Positions 29,860 to 43,600 of a DNA stretch of 46,438 nucleotides are shown piece after piece (the stretch's first letter is position 1; every line of letters begins with the position of its first letter). The notes below the pieces were generated by a model. The model saw only the letters and a program-made list of their open reading frames with translations. It did not search any database and was not told the DNA's origin. Both the position numbers and the translations under genes were made by a program. The stretch spans positions 11,824 through 58,261 of the forward strand of contig NW_003314467.1 in the NCBI RefSeq assembly GCF_000143415.4, read 5' to 3'. Source of the stretch: Selaginella moellendorffii (taxonomy: Eukaryota; Streptophyta; Lycopodiopsida; Selaginellales; Selaginellaceae).

Positions 29860-32620
29860 ATGGTTCTGGAGCACACCTTGTCCTTCACATTATTCGATAA
29901 ACATTGTAATTTGTTTCTTTAATGTTCCCCTTGAACGTGCAACATAAAGTTGACCGTGGCCAAAAACTGGTCTTGGCAAGTAGATACCCACATTCTGTAA
30001 TGTTTGTCCCTGAGATTTGCAAATTGTTATGGAGAACGCAAGCCTTATTGGGAATTGTTGTCATTTGAGGATAAATGGCATGTCTCTGTTAGTTGGTTTT
30101 AAAGAGATTCTTGGTAGGAGGACTTTTTTTCCTTGCATACCATTATGTAGAATCTCAACTTCTATGACATTTGGTAGTGCCCTGGTTATAATTAGTTTAG
30201 TGCCATTACAGAGGCCTTTTTTTAATGTCAATGTTGCATAACAACATTACGATACATCCGATTTTTATTTGTAGCTTGTGTGGAGGCATTCCAGATGGTG
30301 TTACTGAGTTTAAGAATTCTATAGGATAGTCCAACATCTCTTCTTCCGATCATATTGGTGAGGATTTCATGCTGTTTTGGACAATTTGTGTGCGACAGGT
30401 TCTTTTTAGAACTAATGTGATGCCACTGAATTCTGTATCACAGTTTTTAATGTCATGCAAGACCCTCTTGACAGCTTTAAAAGTGTGAATGGGTACCATG
30501 CTTATTTCATCCCATATGGGCAGGTCAGCTTTTCTTATGACCTCAGCAGGTGCTGAATTCTCTCGTAGGTCCAAGATGCACGTTTCTGTGATTGTACCAG
30601 AAGCTTAAATGTTGAATAAGCCGTTCAGATAAGAAGAGTATAAGAAGAGTACTTGCTATTCTTGTCCACGTGACTGCTAAGACTTTCATGCCATAAGCAG
30701 TGACATATTTTATCAGTGTGTTAAAAAGGTATGATTTCCCCGTGCCTCCCACACCATCAACAAAGAATAATCTGCTTGTTTCTTTTTTGTTTTGTATTGC
30801 ATTTAAAACATTGTTAAATATGTGAAGCTGTTCCATGTTCAATCTGGTTTTTAGTAATTCAGCTTCATCATGTGTGCATGGCACACATCTTGTTTCAATT
30901 GTTGTTTCATTATCTCCTATAAACTCTAGATCTGGTAACTTGTAGTCGGACAGTTTCTTGCCATGTTCCTAGAGTAATATTGACATTTCATGCAATCCAT
31001 GTTACATTGCTGCTTCATAGTTGTGATTTCAGACCAAGTCTTCACACATGCCTTCTTTGAATTTATCCCATAGGTTTTTGGGATCAATGAGCTCACAAAA
31101 CAAACACATGACACTGAATAGATACCTTACTTTTGCAGGCATCTGAAATGTCAACGACTCTTCTAAAAATTTCTCCCACTCATAATCATCCTGTAAAAGT
31201 CCCATTTCTTATTCGGTAGAACAGTATGTGTCATATGCAACACCGTTTAATACCTTTAAATCACTAAAACTTGTAGCACCTTTTTCGTAGAGCAGGAACA
31301 AACGTAGGTAGAAATGTTGAGAGTCATGCGGTGATACAGTGTACATTCTATCAACCACCTTGAATGCACGTTGGCATGGTGTCCACTTTCTGTTTCTTGA
31401 ATTCCATGTATACCACTCAGGAATCTTGTGGTACAAGAGTGTCCTTGCAAATTCATCAATCTTGTTTAGTTCAAACCATCTGTCAGTTTGGTTTTATGGC
31501 TTCTTTGTAATGCAATCTCTTCCTCACCATCATTGAAATAAATATTTTCAAGGTTTTCTAGGTGGATATCCAGTCTCTCAATAGAATGTGATCTCCCATG
31601 TAAGTCATATCCATAGATCCTCCATATTCCTTCTGATGTGGAGACATAGCGGCAGTTTCTAAAAGCCTTTATTTCGTCCCAGTCTAGTACTTGTTCAGGT
31701 GTTGAGTTCTCATCCCTTCGAAGGTGTACCTCTGACAATCATGTCCCTTGTATATGTATTTGAAATATATACTTGACACTTTTTACAGTGGAACACACCT
31801 CGACATTTATGTGTGCTCTATATTTACTCACTCCTTGAGAGGAATAATGAATCTTAGTTCCACAATTTGCATAGATTATCCAGTTTAGACTATTAAGAAT
31901 CAAGAACAGACCTAAAGTATTTTCTCTTGCACAAGAGTGATTTTAGCATATCATTTATGGATAAGGGAAATAGCCATATATGTTCCATTTGAGTGATAAA
32001 GTAACAAACTCTGGTAAGTGCTTCTCTATTGTTTTCTTTTGATTTTTTCTTTGTTTTATCTATGTAAATTTAGCAGTGTGAGTTATAAAAGACACAATCT
32101 AAATCAGCTCGGTAGATGAGTTTCAAGAATTTTACTCTTAGCAAAGATGGTGCATTCTGTGTTGCAAAACTTTTTTAGAAGAATCTAATACTACCCGTAG
32201 AAATTAAAAGAAAAGTTCATTGGCATTCATACAGGTGCTAGGCCTTCTCTGTGACAACGACCAAAGCATCTCTTAGCATTAGGAAGGATATCTTTTCTGC
32301 AAATAGAAGAAATGGTTTTCACCGAATTCACATTCAGATTCAGGTTTTATTTGATCAGTGCATATCTTTGTCTGATTACACCGTGATCCATCTCTCCTTG
32401 GGACAATGCAGAGTGTATCATTGTCACAATATCTATAGAAACCGTTGGACCAATAACACTGCATTGCCATACTCAAAATTTAATTTAATTTTGAAATTTA
32501 CACTCATCCAACTTAACATCTTTGTGAAGTGTGTGTTTATCATTTTCTTCTTTAATCTCTCTTTTATAGATGGCCTTCATTGTCTTCAGTCTTTATTAGT
32601 TTATTTCCTTGTCATATTTT
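29860..32620 (-). pseudogene. Helitron 1: decayed Rep/helicase gene
   Basis: Minus-strand fragments run in the order of a plant Helitron protein. 31738-31466 is WDEIKAFRNCRYVST...YDLHGRSHSIERLDIHL. 31436-31209 is IPEWYTWNSRNRKW...VDRMYTVSPHDSQHFYLRLF...GATSFSDL. 31114-30926 is a degenerate linker. 30884-30543 is the PIF1-type helicase start with Walker A LFFVDGVGGTGKS. 30574-30350 has Walker B PIWDEISMV. Near 30060-29890 is the last helicase motif ([20 protein letters not shown], then [10 protein letters not shown]). The HUH nuclease part is not found. Many stops and frameshifts separate the pieces. 31.63-32.78 kb is duplicated at 1.98-2.87 kb. Confidence 0.88.
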
Positions 32621-32779
32621 GTTATGCTAGATAATCAAATTTTTTCCAATTCTGAAGATGTAACAATAATAAGTATAAATAAGATAAGAAAGAGATGAAT
32701 AGAGTAAAAAATTACTGTTTCTTCAAGCTCCTAAGTTTGAAAAACCCCTACTTGTAACTGTGACTCCATTATGAAAGGG

Positions 32780-33841
32780 GTGTATGACTGTAATAATGGT
32801 CTTGTGCTGGATGATGTTTTTGCACAAAGAATGCTTGTTTCCGTGTCTTGTATGCTAGAAGTTGATGTTGTGTAATCCAGATACACAAAAATCAAGTGTA
32901 AGCCTTTGTTTATACAGGTTTCAATTGATTGTAATTCAGCAGAGCAATATTTCTATCTACCAAGTAGAGAAATGGGAACTATTGCAAAGCATTGTTGAAG
33001 AGTTGTAATATTTAAAAATAATGGTGCAAAAGCCAGTGCTACTTTGTCAAAGCTAAGAAATTGGTTCCCATTCAACAAAGTTTGCTACTTGGTTTTGCCT
33101 TTAAAGCAGGAGCTGGTGTGCCAAATCCAAAGCCTTCACACTCACCCGAGGAGAGGAACTATGTCGTGTGGTCTGTTGCACAGGTGGAGCTTGTCCATAC
33201 GTACATGGACTTCCTCTTCCATGGGGGCTGCTATCTGGTTCGGCTGGATGAGCTGTATTATTTGGATTTATTTAGTTTATTTTTTGAAAATTTGAAATTT
33301 GTTTTCTACCATCATTCTAATTAAATATAAGAGGACTTTAGACGGGGAATCTATTTTTTAATATTTATAAAACACGATGTTACTCCTTTTTCTCAATCTC
33401 ATTTTAATATTTGTCATGATCATTGAATAGCCCACCACTTGATAAAACTTATCATTCTGTTCAGCTGTTGAATCTGTAATAATAACAAATACAGCTCAAA
33501 AAATACAAAATCATCTAAGAGGGATTAGAGGAAGATCAAGTACATTCTTTTGGGTTTTCAGCAATTGCCATTTTTAGATGTGCCTCCGCTCTGAAATGGA
33601 AATTTAAAGTCAGTAATAGATACAATTCATACGAACTTCAGTGATAGTTCCCTCAATGTAGCTAGTTTAGGGAAGTTATGTACTGGTTGAGCATCTTTCA
33701 ATGTGGAGGTGATCTGAGTGTCTGGTTTTTTATTTGATAGAAACTCTACCATTTGTGATTTTACATTCTGGAATTCATCCGGTTTTGAGTTAGCTTATAT
33801 TTAATTTATGTTTCTCGCAAATTTACACCAAATTTACACCA
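32780..33841. other. Region between Helitron 1 and chromovirus 2, no gene
   Basis: A plus-strand frame at 33061-33324 (AFKAGAGVPNPKPSHSPEER, then NYVVWSVAQVELVHTYMDF) has no family I recognise. The rest is AT-rich. Just before the LTR the sequence AAATTTACACC occurs twice in tandem (33818-33840). Confidence 0.4.
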
Positions 33842-34702
33842 AGTACAATCCCACGAGCACCAGCTCCCCGTATCCAGCACCTACATGCAAAATGGTGTCA
33901 GATGGAGTCTGGCACAATTTTGGCATACTGGTGGCCTAACGCGAGGAGGAGGGTACTCCACCGACTAGAGCAGCATGGAGCTTGGGCTTAGACCCAAGCC
34001 AGACACAGAACAAGGAGCAACACAGCCCAGCGGGAGCCAAACTAATGTCTCAGGTGGTCAGACATGCATTCCAACCACTATCCCTACTATACATTTGGAA
34101 CCCCCCACAGCCCCCCCCCCCCCCCTTGAGGGACACACGCTTTGGGCTTTCACCCAAAGCCTTCCTTAGTACCAGGAGTTAGTCTCTGGGACAAGTCCGA
34201 AACTTACTAAATATGGAATGGCGCTAGATTGCAACTTGGACACGGGACGAACACCATTGTGTTCATGCCAATCTCTACATTCCGTAGATATGCCAAATGA
34301 GCAAATCTAGACACTTTCCATAAATAGCACATGGGACCGAAATGAGACTAACGCAAAGGATATGATAGCGAGGGTGTTTGGCAGACACAGTAAGCTATCA
34401 TTTAGCGAATATTGAGGGACTAGTCTCAATATTGCGGGGGTTCTTGATACTAGCAAGTGCAAGTCAATGACACGAGTTTCTCAAACCGGGCCGAGTATGC
34501 TCAACAAAAAACACATAGGGTTCCTACCTTATGTTTATCCAATTTAAGTGCAAGGTCATTGACTAATTTCTCAACTAGCTCAAGTGGGAATGATAAAGGG
34601 AACCAACTGTACCGATCTTCTGCCGTCATGGTAGTAAGGAAAGAGTGCCCGTAAGGACTGGTCAACAAGTATCTTTCAATACCCGAAGTCACATTCGCGA
34701 CA
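33842..34702 (-). repeat. 3' LTR of chromovirus 2, end truncated
   Basis: Matches 39805-40646 closely. On the minus strand it begins TGTCGCGAATGTGACTTCGG and ends at GATTGTACT, where similarity to the 5' LTR stops. The last roughly 60 bases seen at 39746-39804 are absent. Confidence 0.88.
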
Positions 34703-34720
34703 CTCTCCCCCCTTTGGGGA
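34703..34720 (-). other. Polypurine tract of chromovirus 2
   Basis: The minus strand reads CAAAGGGGGGAGAG directly before the LTR start TGTCGCG. This fixes the LTR boundary. Confidence 0.85.
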
Positions 34721-35301
34721 AGATCGACGTCCTCGTCAATGCATACCCGAGTCTAGCAAACCATCAAGGAAACAACTCCAAAAGTTAACGGAAAGCACAC
34801 TATGTGGGAAACACACCGACTTAAATGAGTTAAGAAACGACCTCTCCTCTATGTCCAAAAATGTTAAGACTCAGACACCCTCCGGCCGTCGCCGACAAGA
34901 AAATGACTAACAGAGTTAGCCACCCTTGCTACTCTGAGTACCACTCAGCTTACAAAGGAATGATACATCCCTGCCCGTAGGGACATAGGGAGAAGGCCAA
35001 CTTCCCCTGAGCAAGAAATCAACCCCGTCGGGAAGATTTAGACAATTATTATAAACTGGCAGAGTAAGTTGTTTACACAACCATGCCCCTTGTCGAAAAT
35101 AGCCATCAAGAGAGAGGCAGGGACTTGTGATCAGTCTATAATAGTTATCCCCATGGTTATGGATTGGACCCATGCACCAAAGTGCCGAAGTCAGCTTGCC
35201 AAAACTGACCCAAGTACTAACGAACGAGAGAAATGACAATTTGATTTATAGAAATATATTACTTTATTAATTGGCAAGATTTATTACAATATTTACAAAA
35301 G
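34721..35301 (-). other. 3' untranslated part of chromovirus 2
   Basis: About 580 bases between the end of pol and the polypurine tract. A minus-strand frame of 107 codons (35239-34916) has no known domain and is probably fortuitous, although an extra 3' frame cannot be excluded. Confidence 0.5.
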
Positions 35302-38300
35302 CTAATCTTTATTACGATTCTCATATTTCGTGACAAGCTCACGAGCATGGGTAAGATTTCTAAGAGGTTCCCAAGTTGATTCACAAGTCGGGTAACCTTT
35401 CCACTTAACTAAATATTCCTTGGAACGACCACCACGAGCTTTGCGAGACAAGAGAGTTGCTTCGACCTCATACTCCATGTCACCATTCACAACTTCCGGA
35501 GGGGGATGAATGTCCATAGAGCGATCCGCATCAACACGATATGGTACCAGTAAACTGACATGAAACACATCATGTACAGTGGACAACTCATCCGGAAGAT
35601 CCAACTTATAGGATACATCACCAACTTGTGCCAATACCTGATAAGGGCCAACATATCTTGGCAAGAGCTTCTGAGACATAGAACCCTTAATGTTCAAGTT
35701 TCGGGAAGATAGCCACACCTGATCTCCCACTTGATAGGATACATCCCGATGATGCTGATCCTTATCATGTCGATACCTATCCTGAGCTTTGCCCATCGCC
35801 TCAGTAGCTCTAGACCAACCTTGGCATAGCTGCTCTACATAAGTTTCAACGGCTGGGACCAACACTTCGGGCTTTGGTTTCGATACAACGATCTGTTGAG
35901 GAACCCCACGAGCATTCCCTTGCAGCATCTTCCATGGAGAACAGCCTATAGCACTGTGAAATGTGTTGTTATAACAGATTTCTGCTGTATCCAAATGCTC
36001 AACCTAGTCGTGTTGGTCCGCCGCGACATAGTACCGCAGATAATCCTCAACTTGAGCATTCACGCGTTCGGTCTGCCCATCAGTTTGAGGATGATAAGCC
36101 GTACTAAACTTCAACTTGGTACCAAACAACTAGAACAGGGTTCCCCAAAACTTCCCCGTAAACCCTGAATCTTTATCTGAGATCATTTCTTCAGGAAGAC
36201 CACAAACTCGCACTACTTCATGGAAAAAGAGCTTTGCTGCTTGTTTCGCATTTACTGTTCTCACAGTTGGAATGAAGTGTGCAATCTTTGACAACCGATC
36301 CACAACCACCATCAAAGTATCATAACCCTTAGACTTCGGCAAACAAGTGACAAAATCAAGTGTCACACTTTGAAATGGCCATGCTGGTGCTGGAATGCAC
36401 TACAACTTTCCAGCCTACTTCTCAATTCTGCACTTACATTGTTGGCATATAGGGCAGCAACAGACATAATCTGCTACATCACCTTCCATACCAGACCAGA
36501 AAAATCCCTTTTTCAATGAAGCTAGAGTCTTTTGCTTCCCACCATGCCCCGCTACTAGAACATCATGATGTTCCCGCAGAAATAACTGTTGAAGATCCTT
36601 AGAGGGAAGATACAATCTTTCTTGCTTATAGTATATAAGCCCATCCCGAACTGAGAAGTGAAGCTTCACATTAGTGCGACTAGCAACTTTTGCTACTTCG
36701 CTACTAGGGCTCTGCTTCAACAACCCCGCACGGCATAAGATTGCCTTCGCTAATGGATCACTTCCATACGAAGCCCGAATGTCTTCCAACCAGTCCGAAC
36801 TGATTGCCGATATTGCCCGGAATTGAGCTTGACGACTCAACGCATCCGGAACAATATTGTCTTTACCAGGTTTATATATGATTTCAATATCATATCTAGC
36901 AAGCTTCTCTTGCCAACGAGCTTGCTTCGGCGTAAGTTTAGGCTGCATAGCAAAGTAGCTTAGTGTGTTACTATCCGTATAAACCTTGGTATGTCCACCC
37001 AAGTAGTGTCTCCAGTGTTCTAGGGCCGACACTATAGCAAACATCTCTTTCTCATGCGTTGGCCATCTTCGTTGGGTCTCATCCAATTTCTTGGAATAGA
37101 ACGCAACGGGACAACCATGTCACTTTAGCGTAACACCAACCGCTTTGTCACAATCTTGTTGTAACACGGCACCAATAGCATAACCAGATGCATCACAATG
37201 CACTTCGAAGGGTTTATCAAGATCTGGGATCCTGAGAACAGGAACCGTAGTCAAGATCTCCTTCAATCGTACAAAAGCACGCTGACAAGCTGGTGTCCAA
37301 TGAAATGAAATATTACTCTTTGTCAACTCAGTCAACAGAAGAGCAATTCTTGCAAAATTGCGGACAAACTTGCGATAGTATCCTGCCAAACCGAGAAATG
37401 AACGAACATCTGATACAGTGGTCGGGACTTCCCAGGACTTCACTGCTTCCACCTTCTTTGGATCGACCTCAATCACGCCACCACCAACTATATGTCCAAG
37501 AAAGTTTACGCGCAATTGTCCAAAAGCGCATTTACTTTCCTTAGCATACAGTTTGTGTTCATGCAACTTTTGAAACACCAGCTCCAAGTGTTTCAAATGA
37601 TCCTCTAACATTTCACTAAAGACTAGAACATCGTCGATATACAGGACAACAAATGCATCCAAATAATCTCCGAATATTCTATCCATCATAGTGCTGAACG
37701 TTGCCGGAGCATTGTATAACCCGAATGGCATGACAAGGAACTCATAAGATCCGTATCAAGTCTTAAAGGCTGTCTTCTCCACATCCTGATCCGCCACCCG
37801 TATCTGATGATACCCCAAATCAAGTCGCGTAAAATACTTAGCCTTTAAGAGTTGGTCAAACAAGTCATCAATGCGAGGCAAAGGATAACTGTTCTTGACC
37901 GTGATCTTATTGAGTGCCCAATAGTCAATACACATCCTCATGGTTCCATCCTTTTTCATAACAAAAAGGACCGGCGCTCCATAAGATGACTTGCTTGGTC
38001 TGATATGACCTTTGTCAAGAAGCTCCGTGAGTTGCTTCTTGAGTTCAGCCATCTCCTTGATGTTCAACTGATATGGAGCTTTTGTAGGTGGTTTAGAACT
38101 TGGAATAACCTCAATCCGATGATCAACCTCCTGGCTAGGAGGTAGCCCTGGCGGCAAATCCTTCGGAAAGATATCCTGATTCCTCGCCAACAACTCCAAT
38201 ATCCTCTTTGGTACAGGATCAACCCTATCGCTGATTTGAACCGAGTCACCAACACCCTCAGCATCCATCACTTGAACCCAAAAAGTCTGACATCCCCTCT

Positions 38301-39843
38301 TAGCTACTTTTTGAGCGGCCCTCGCAGTCAGGAACTTTGCATCCCAATCCTTTGAGGAATGCTTTTGCAACTGAAAGGATACATCAGGATGTCCTTCTGA
38401 CTTCAATGTGATACGACTTTGTCTAGCACCATAAATCCCTTTTATATACTTGTTGAAGAAATCCATACCAAACACCATCTGAAAATCTGGTATCTTCAAC
38501 ACTACCAAGTCCACTCTTTCTTTCCACTTGGATATCTTTATTGGAACATCACTCACAAACTTTCTGGCTACTTGCCCACCTTCCGCAAACCGGAAGTGCA
38601 TAGGTGACATTTGCTCAGCATTTAATCCTAACAACTTAACTAAGTCTTCGGATATCACACTGTGCGTAGCTCCCGTGTCAATCATCACTCGGATTCGGTG
38701 TCCACGGACAAAGCCTACCAAATACATCAACGGATCAGTGTTTGCATTGACTGCAAGAAAAGCTTGAGGAAAGCAATGAAAGTTACTCACCTCTTCTTCC
38801 TCATAGTCTGCATTGACCAACTCGTCAACCCCTTCAGCTTCACCACCACCGTCTTCCCTCATGACATTAACGCGAGACCTTGTCTTATGCTTGTTAGGAC
38901 ATTCCAAGGACCTATGTCCCGACTCTCCACAATGGAAGCAATGACCCACACTACCCGTTCCACTAGGAGCAGGTTTTGTAAGTTGCTACTGCTTGTACCC
39001 ACCAGGAGGAGGAACAGAGGGCCTAGGACCAGAAGAAGCTGCTAGTGGTCTCCAACCACCACCACCTTTGTTTACCGTAGCTTGTGAGCCCCCAGGGCAG
39101 TACCTACTTTCCACCCTTTGTTTCCGATCACCTTGCTTATTCCCAGAATTTCTATTCTTATCTGAGTTACCAGCATGCAGTTGCTGATATTGTTCCATGA
39201 GCGAGTGACTAAAGGCAACTTGTTGTGCTGCCTCCTTACACTCCAGGTATGTCTTCGGCTTAAACTTCAAAATCTCATTGCGAGAAAATGAACTTAAACC
39301 CTCCAGAAAATAACTCTGAGCATCTTCGTCACTCATATTTGCAATCATAATGCGCTTCTGAGCAAACGCATTAACGTAATTAATAAGGTCCGCTCGCTGC
39401 TTTAACCGTCGCAGCTCCCCGCAAAGTCTTAGACCAAGATCATCTGGCAAGTATTCCTTACGGATACGAGACCGCATCTTGGTCCAACTTTTAGTCTGCC
39501 CTTTTTCAGCACACACCTGGCGCCACCAAGTTTTGGCATGATCAGTGAGAAAGGATTGCGTGCACTCAACTTTCATACGATCATCTACGTCTGCCGCTAT
39601 GAAATAGTTTTCCATATCGTAGACCCAGTCCTCCAAAACTTGATAGTCCCGCATGCCTCTGAAATTGGGTGGTTTCGGATGCTTGAACTTTGAAACTCGT
39701 GCAACCGGGGGTGGCTGTAGAACTTCATCGTCCTCTAATACCAAATGTAGCACACCTGAATTTTGAGCTGAACTCCAAGCCCGTTGTGCCACGAACGAGG
39801 GTCCAGTACAATCCCACGAGCACCAGCTCCCTGTATCCAGCAC
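35302..39843 (-). pseudogene. gag-pol polyprotein of chromovirus 2
   Basis: A single frame of about 1514 codons without indels. It is broken by TAG at 38986, TGA at 37756 and 37120, and TAG at 36415, 36400, 36130 and 36004. Domains in order: gag (NFRGMRDYQVLEDWVYDMEN), zinc knuckle [14 protein letters not shown], protease [12 protein letters not shown], reverse transcriptase with [13 protein letters not shown] and VLYIDDVLVFS (intact YIDD), RNase H (FEVHCDASGYAIGAVLQQD, YTDSNTLSY), integrase HHCC (HHDVLVAGHGG...CCPICQQC) and core ([37 protein letters not shown]), and chromodomain EYLVKWKGYPTCESTWEPL. All catalytic residues are present. The true gag start is uncertain, because the frame is open back through the PBS into the LTR. 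The stop pattern indicates recent decay by transitions only. Confidence 0.92.
39733..39743 (-). other. Primer-binding site of chromovirus 2
   Basis: The minus strand reads TGGTATTAGAG two bases after the LTR end GCTACA. It is an initiator Met-tRNA-type PBS with one C-to-T difference. Confidence 0.85.
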
Positions 39844-40646
39844 CTACATGCAAAATGGTGTCAGATGGAGTCTGGCACAATTTTGGCATACTGGTGGCCT
39901 AACGCGAGGAGGAGGGTACTCCACCGACTAGAGCAGCATGGAGCTTGGGCTTAGACCCAAGCCGGACGCAGAACAAGGAGCGACACAGCCCAGTGGGAGC
40001 CAAACTAATGTCTCAGGTGGTCGGACATGCATTCCAACCACTATCTCTACTATACATTTGGAACCCCCATAGCCCACCCCCCTTGAGGGACACACGCTTT
40101 GGGCTTTCACCCAAAGCCTCCCTTAGTACCAAGAGTTAGTCCGAAACTTACTAAATATGGAATGGCACTAGATTGTGACTTGGACACGGGACGAACACCA
40201 TTGTGTTCAGGCTAATCTCTACATTTTGTAGATATGCCAAATGAGCAAATCTAGACACTTTCCATAAATAGCACTTGGGACCGAAATGAGACTAACACAA
40301 AGGGTATGATAGCGAGGGTGTTTGGCAGACACAGTAAGCTATCATTTAGCGAATATTGAGGGACTAGTCTCAATATCGCGGGGGTTCTTGATACTAGCAA
40401 ATGCAAGTCAATAACACGAGTTTCTCAAACCGGGCCGAGTATGCTCAGCAAGAAACACATAGGGTTCCTACCTTATGTTTATCCAATTTAAGTGCAAGGT
40501 CATTGACCAGTTTTTCAGCTAGCTCAAGTGGGAACGATAAAGGGAACCAACTGTACTGACCTCCTGCCGTCATGGCAGTAAGGAAAGAGTGCCTGTAAGG
40601 ACTGGTCAACAAGTATCTTTCAATACCCGAAGTCACATTTGCGACA
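39746..40646 (-). repeat. 5' LTR of chromovirus 2 (901 bp)
   Basis: TG...CA ends on the minus strand. It carries the conserved block CTATCTCTACTATACATTTGG and CACGCTTTGGGCTTTCACCC (40038-40115) also found in chromovirus 1 and the short LTR element. Confidence 0.88.
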
Positions 40647-43600
40647 GCTTGCAATTCCTATCCATGTTACAGACAAAGTCTTTCTTCCAAGTGCTCATGA
40701 ATGTGTTATTAATGTATTGAATAGAAATGATTTTCTTGTTCCTCCTACACCATCAATAAAAAATATTTGTGGTTCATTTTTATCATCTAATGCTTTACAT
40801 ACTTTGTCAAAGACATATTGCTAGTCTTTATTCAGTAATAATTTATTTTTTTCAATATCTTGGTATTCAAACATTTCATTCTCATACGTGTTATTTCTTT
40901 CTTTATTATTTTTTGGATATGTAATACATAGTATAGTAATATCATAATCTATAAGGCATTTCCCATGTTGTTCTAGTAAAAGAGACAATTCTTGAAGTGC
41001 ATGTGCATATGCTACATTCTTATCATTGTATTTACGTATTAAATTCTCACACATATCTACTTTATATTTATTCCATAATTTTTTAGGATCATTAATCTCA
41101 CAAAAGAGACACATTATTCCAAATAAATATCTAACTTAAAAAGGCATTTGAAATGTGAGAGACTCCTCTAGACATCTATCCCATTCTTGGTCATCCTGTA
41201 ATAATCCCATCGTTTGTGCAACTTCTCAATAACTATCATATTGTATGTTTTTCCAATTACGTAAATGTTTAAAACTTGTTGCACCTTTATTATACAACAA
41301 TAATAAATGCATATAAAATCATTCACTATCTTTTGGTGGTACAGTGTACATTCTATCTATAGCTTTCCAACCTCCTTGTCTTTTTACCCATGTTTTAGTT
41401 TTTGCATTCCAAATATACCATTCTGGAATTTCTGGATATGTCAATATTTTAGCAAATTCATCTCTTTTATTCAATTCAAACCATTCAGTAAGTTTTATTC
41501 TATGACCTTTCTCTAATGCAATTTCTTCTTCACCCTCATTAAAGTAAACACTTTTCAAATTTAATAAGTGCACATCTAATCTTTCAATTGAATGTGATCT
41601 CCCATGTAAATCATATCCAAATAACCTCCACATTCCTTCAGTAGCTGATATATAACAGCAATTTTTGAATGCATTTATTTCATTCCAATCAAGAATCTCT
41701 ATCTCTATGTTTCCTTCTTTGTGAAAGTGTAGCTCTACACAATCATGACCTTTATATATGTATTTAAAAATATACTTCACACTTTTCACGGTTAAGCAAA
41801 CCTCTACATTAATATGAATTTTATATTTACTCAAAAGATACTTACTATAAGGAACAACAAACCTATTGTCAATTTCATTATTTTTAATGTAGATTTTATG
41901 ACTATCATAACGTTTTTTATACTCTGGGAATTGGCCACTAATATTTTTTTGTCTCTTCACAGTAATCTCGTGGATATCAAGATTTACATTCTCCTTTTTT
42001 GTAATATAAACTTTCAAGAAATCCAGGACCACATGGACCATGTATCATATGTCTTTTCACAAGTTCATACAATTTAGGATCACTGTTTGGGTTTGGTATT
42101 TTTACACTAACAATGTTGTCTACATCATCTATGATTTTGATTTTATTCTCATTTTTAAGAATGACAAGTAGATGACAATGTGGTAGCCCTCATTTTTGGT
42201 ACTCAATAACATACATATCTGCATTAACTTTTTCAAATATTTTTTCTTTGTATATGTCATTTATAAGATTTTGTTTTTTAGCATAGAAAACATATGCTAC
42301 CAAATCTGATCTGTCTAAAGAACTGTGTCCTGGTAATAAATTCTCAGTTATCTCTTGCCATTTTGGGTTACACGTCATTATAATAAATAAATCAGGTTTT
42401 CCATATTTTCTTACTAAGCTCATAGCATCTTGATAATTTTGATTCATATTTCTTGGTCCGCTGATAAATCCTGATGGCAAAATCACAAGTTTTCCAACAT
42501 ATCCCTTGTTGTTCTGCTCTATTAATAACAAAATCAAAAAGATCTGTATGCTTCGGCTCTTAATTCACGTTGATGATTTTTTATCCAATCGAGACAACCA
42601 CCCTCTACTTTAGTGTACATGTCAACCATATATTGTTGGAATAATTTTCCACCCATTAAAACTGAATTAAATTCAATAATCTTAAAACTATCTCTTATCA
42701 AACCACAAATAGCAAACTTGTAGCGATAATACTCTATCATTGTTATCTTAATTCTTTTTAAAGACAAACCCTTGTCTGTGTATTTTAAATCTGGTGACTA
42801 GCTTTCATTTCCATTTGAAGAAAATAGTGGATATACCATTGGATCACAACATGATGTCACAATTGATATTTCTTGCATACTTTCACCTTTTGGATGCATT
42901 GCAATACTACGATTAAATGGAGGGGGTTTGTAAACATTGCAGCAATTTCATTTGAATTTGGTGCACTATGTCTTCTTGGATCTATTGTATTTTCACCTTT
43001 AATATACATTACAATATTATGTAGTCCATTATTTATATTTGAACTTGTCATATGAAGCTCATCTTCCACATCTTTTAGCATTTTAAATGCCTTTGCATAT
43101 GGATTAATTTCTCGTAATAAAGCATCTAATTCATTCATTAGTCCTGTATCATATTTACTATTATATTTACTTTTCATTCTTTTTTCTGTAGCTTCTAGTG
43201 TGTCTAAAATATAAAGTTGAGAATATTTTGCATCATGACCTTACTTAGGATGGAAACTGCCAATTGAATGGTATACTTGTCTATGAAATTTGAAATAATA
43301 TGGTCCATTGCCAATCATTTCATCAATATTTGCCCCTATAGATGCAAATGCCAAAGCACTATTATAATTTCAAATTAATTCTTTAAATTTTCCTTGTTGA
43401 TCTGTTCCATCTAATAATTTACGAATCAGTTCAGGGAACTCAATTTGTTTTTCTATAGACACACGTTCACCATGACAGCATTGTGATTGTGTTTCTGAAG
43501 CAAAAAGAAAAGCTTTACAATTATCCATGAGTCCAATATAATCTGCTTTACATTTACCATCTATGTTGTTTTGCAAGAGTCCTAAATGTTTAGTGTTTTC

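Larger units (their letters stand above)
33842..40646 (-). mobile_element. Ty3/gypsy chromovirus 2, one frame with seven point stops
   Basis: Minus-strand element. The 5' LTR is 40646-39746 (901 bp, TGTCGC...GCTACA). The PBS is 39743-39733. gag-pol is 39690-35302, a polypurine tract abuts 34703, and the 3' LTR is 34702-33842. The 3' LTR lacks about the last 96 bp relative to the 5' LTR (39746-39804 plus slippage), and no target duplication is found, so the left end has been cut or rearranged. It inserted in the helicase part of Helitron 2, whose Walker A region ends right at 40647. Confidence 0.9.
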
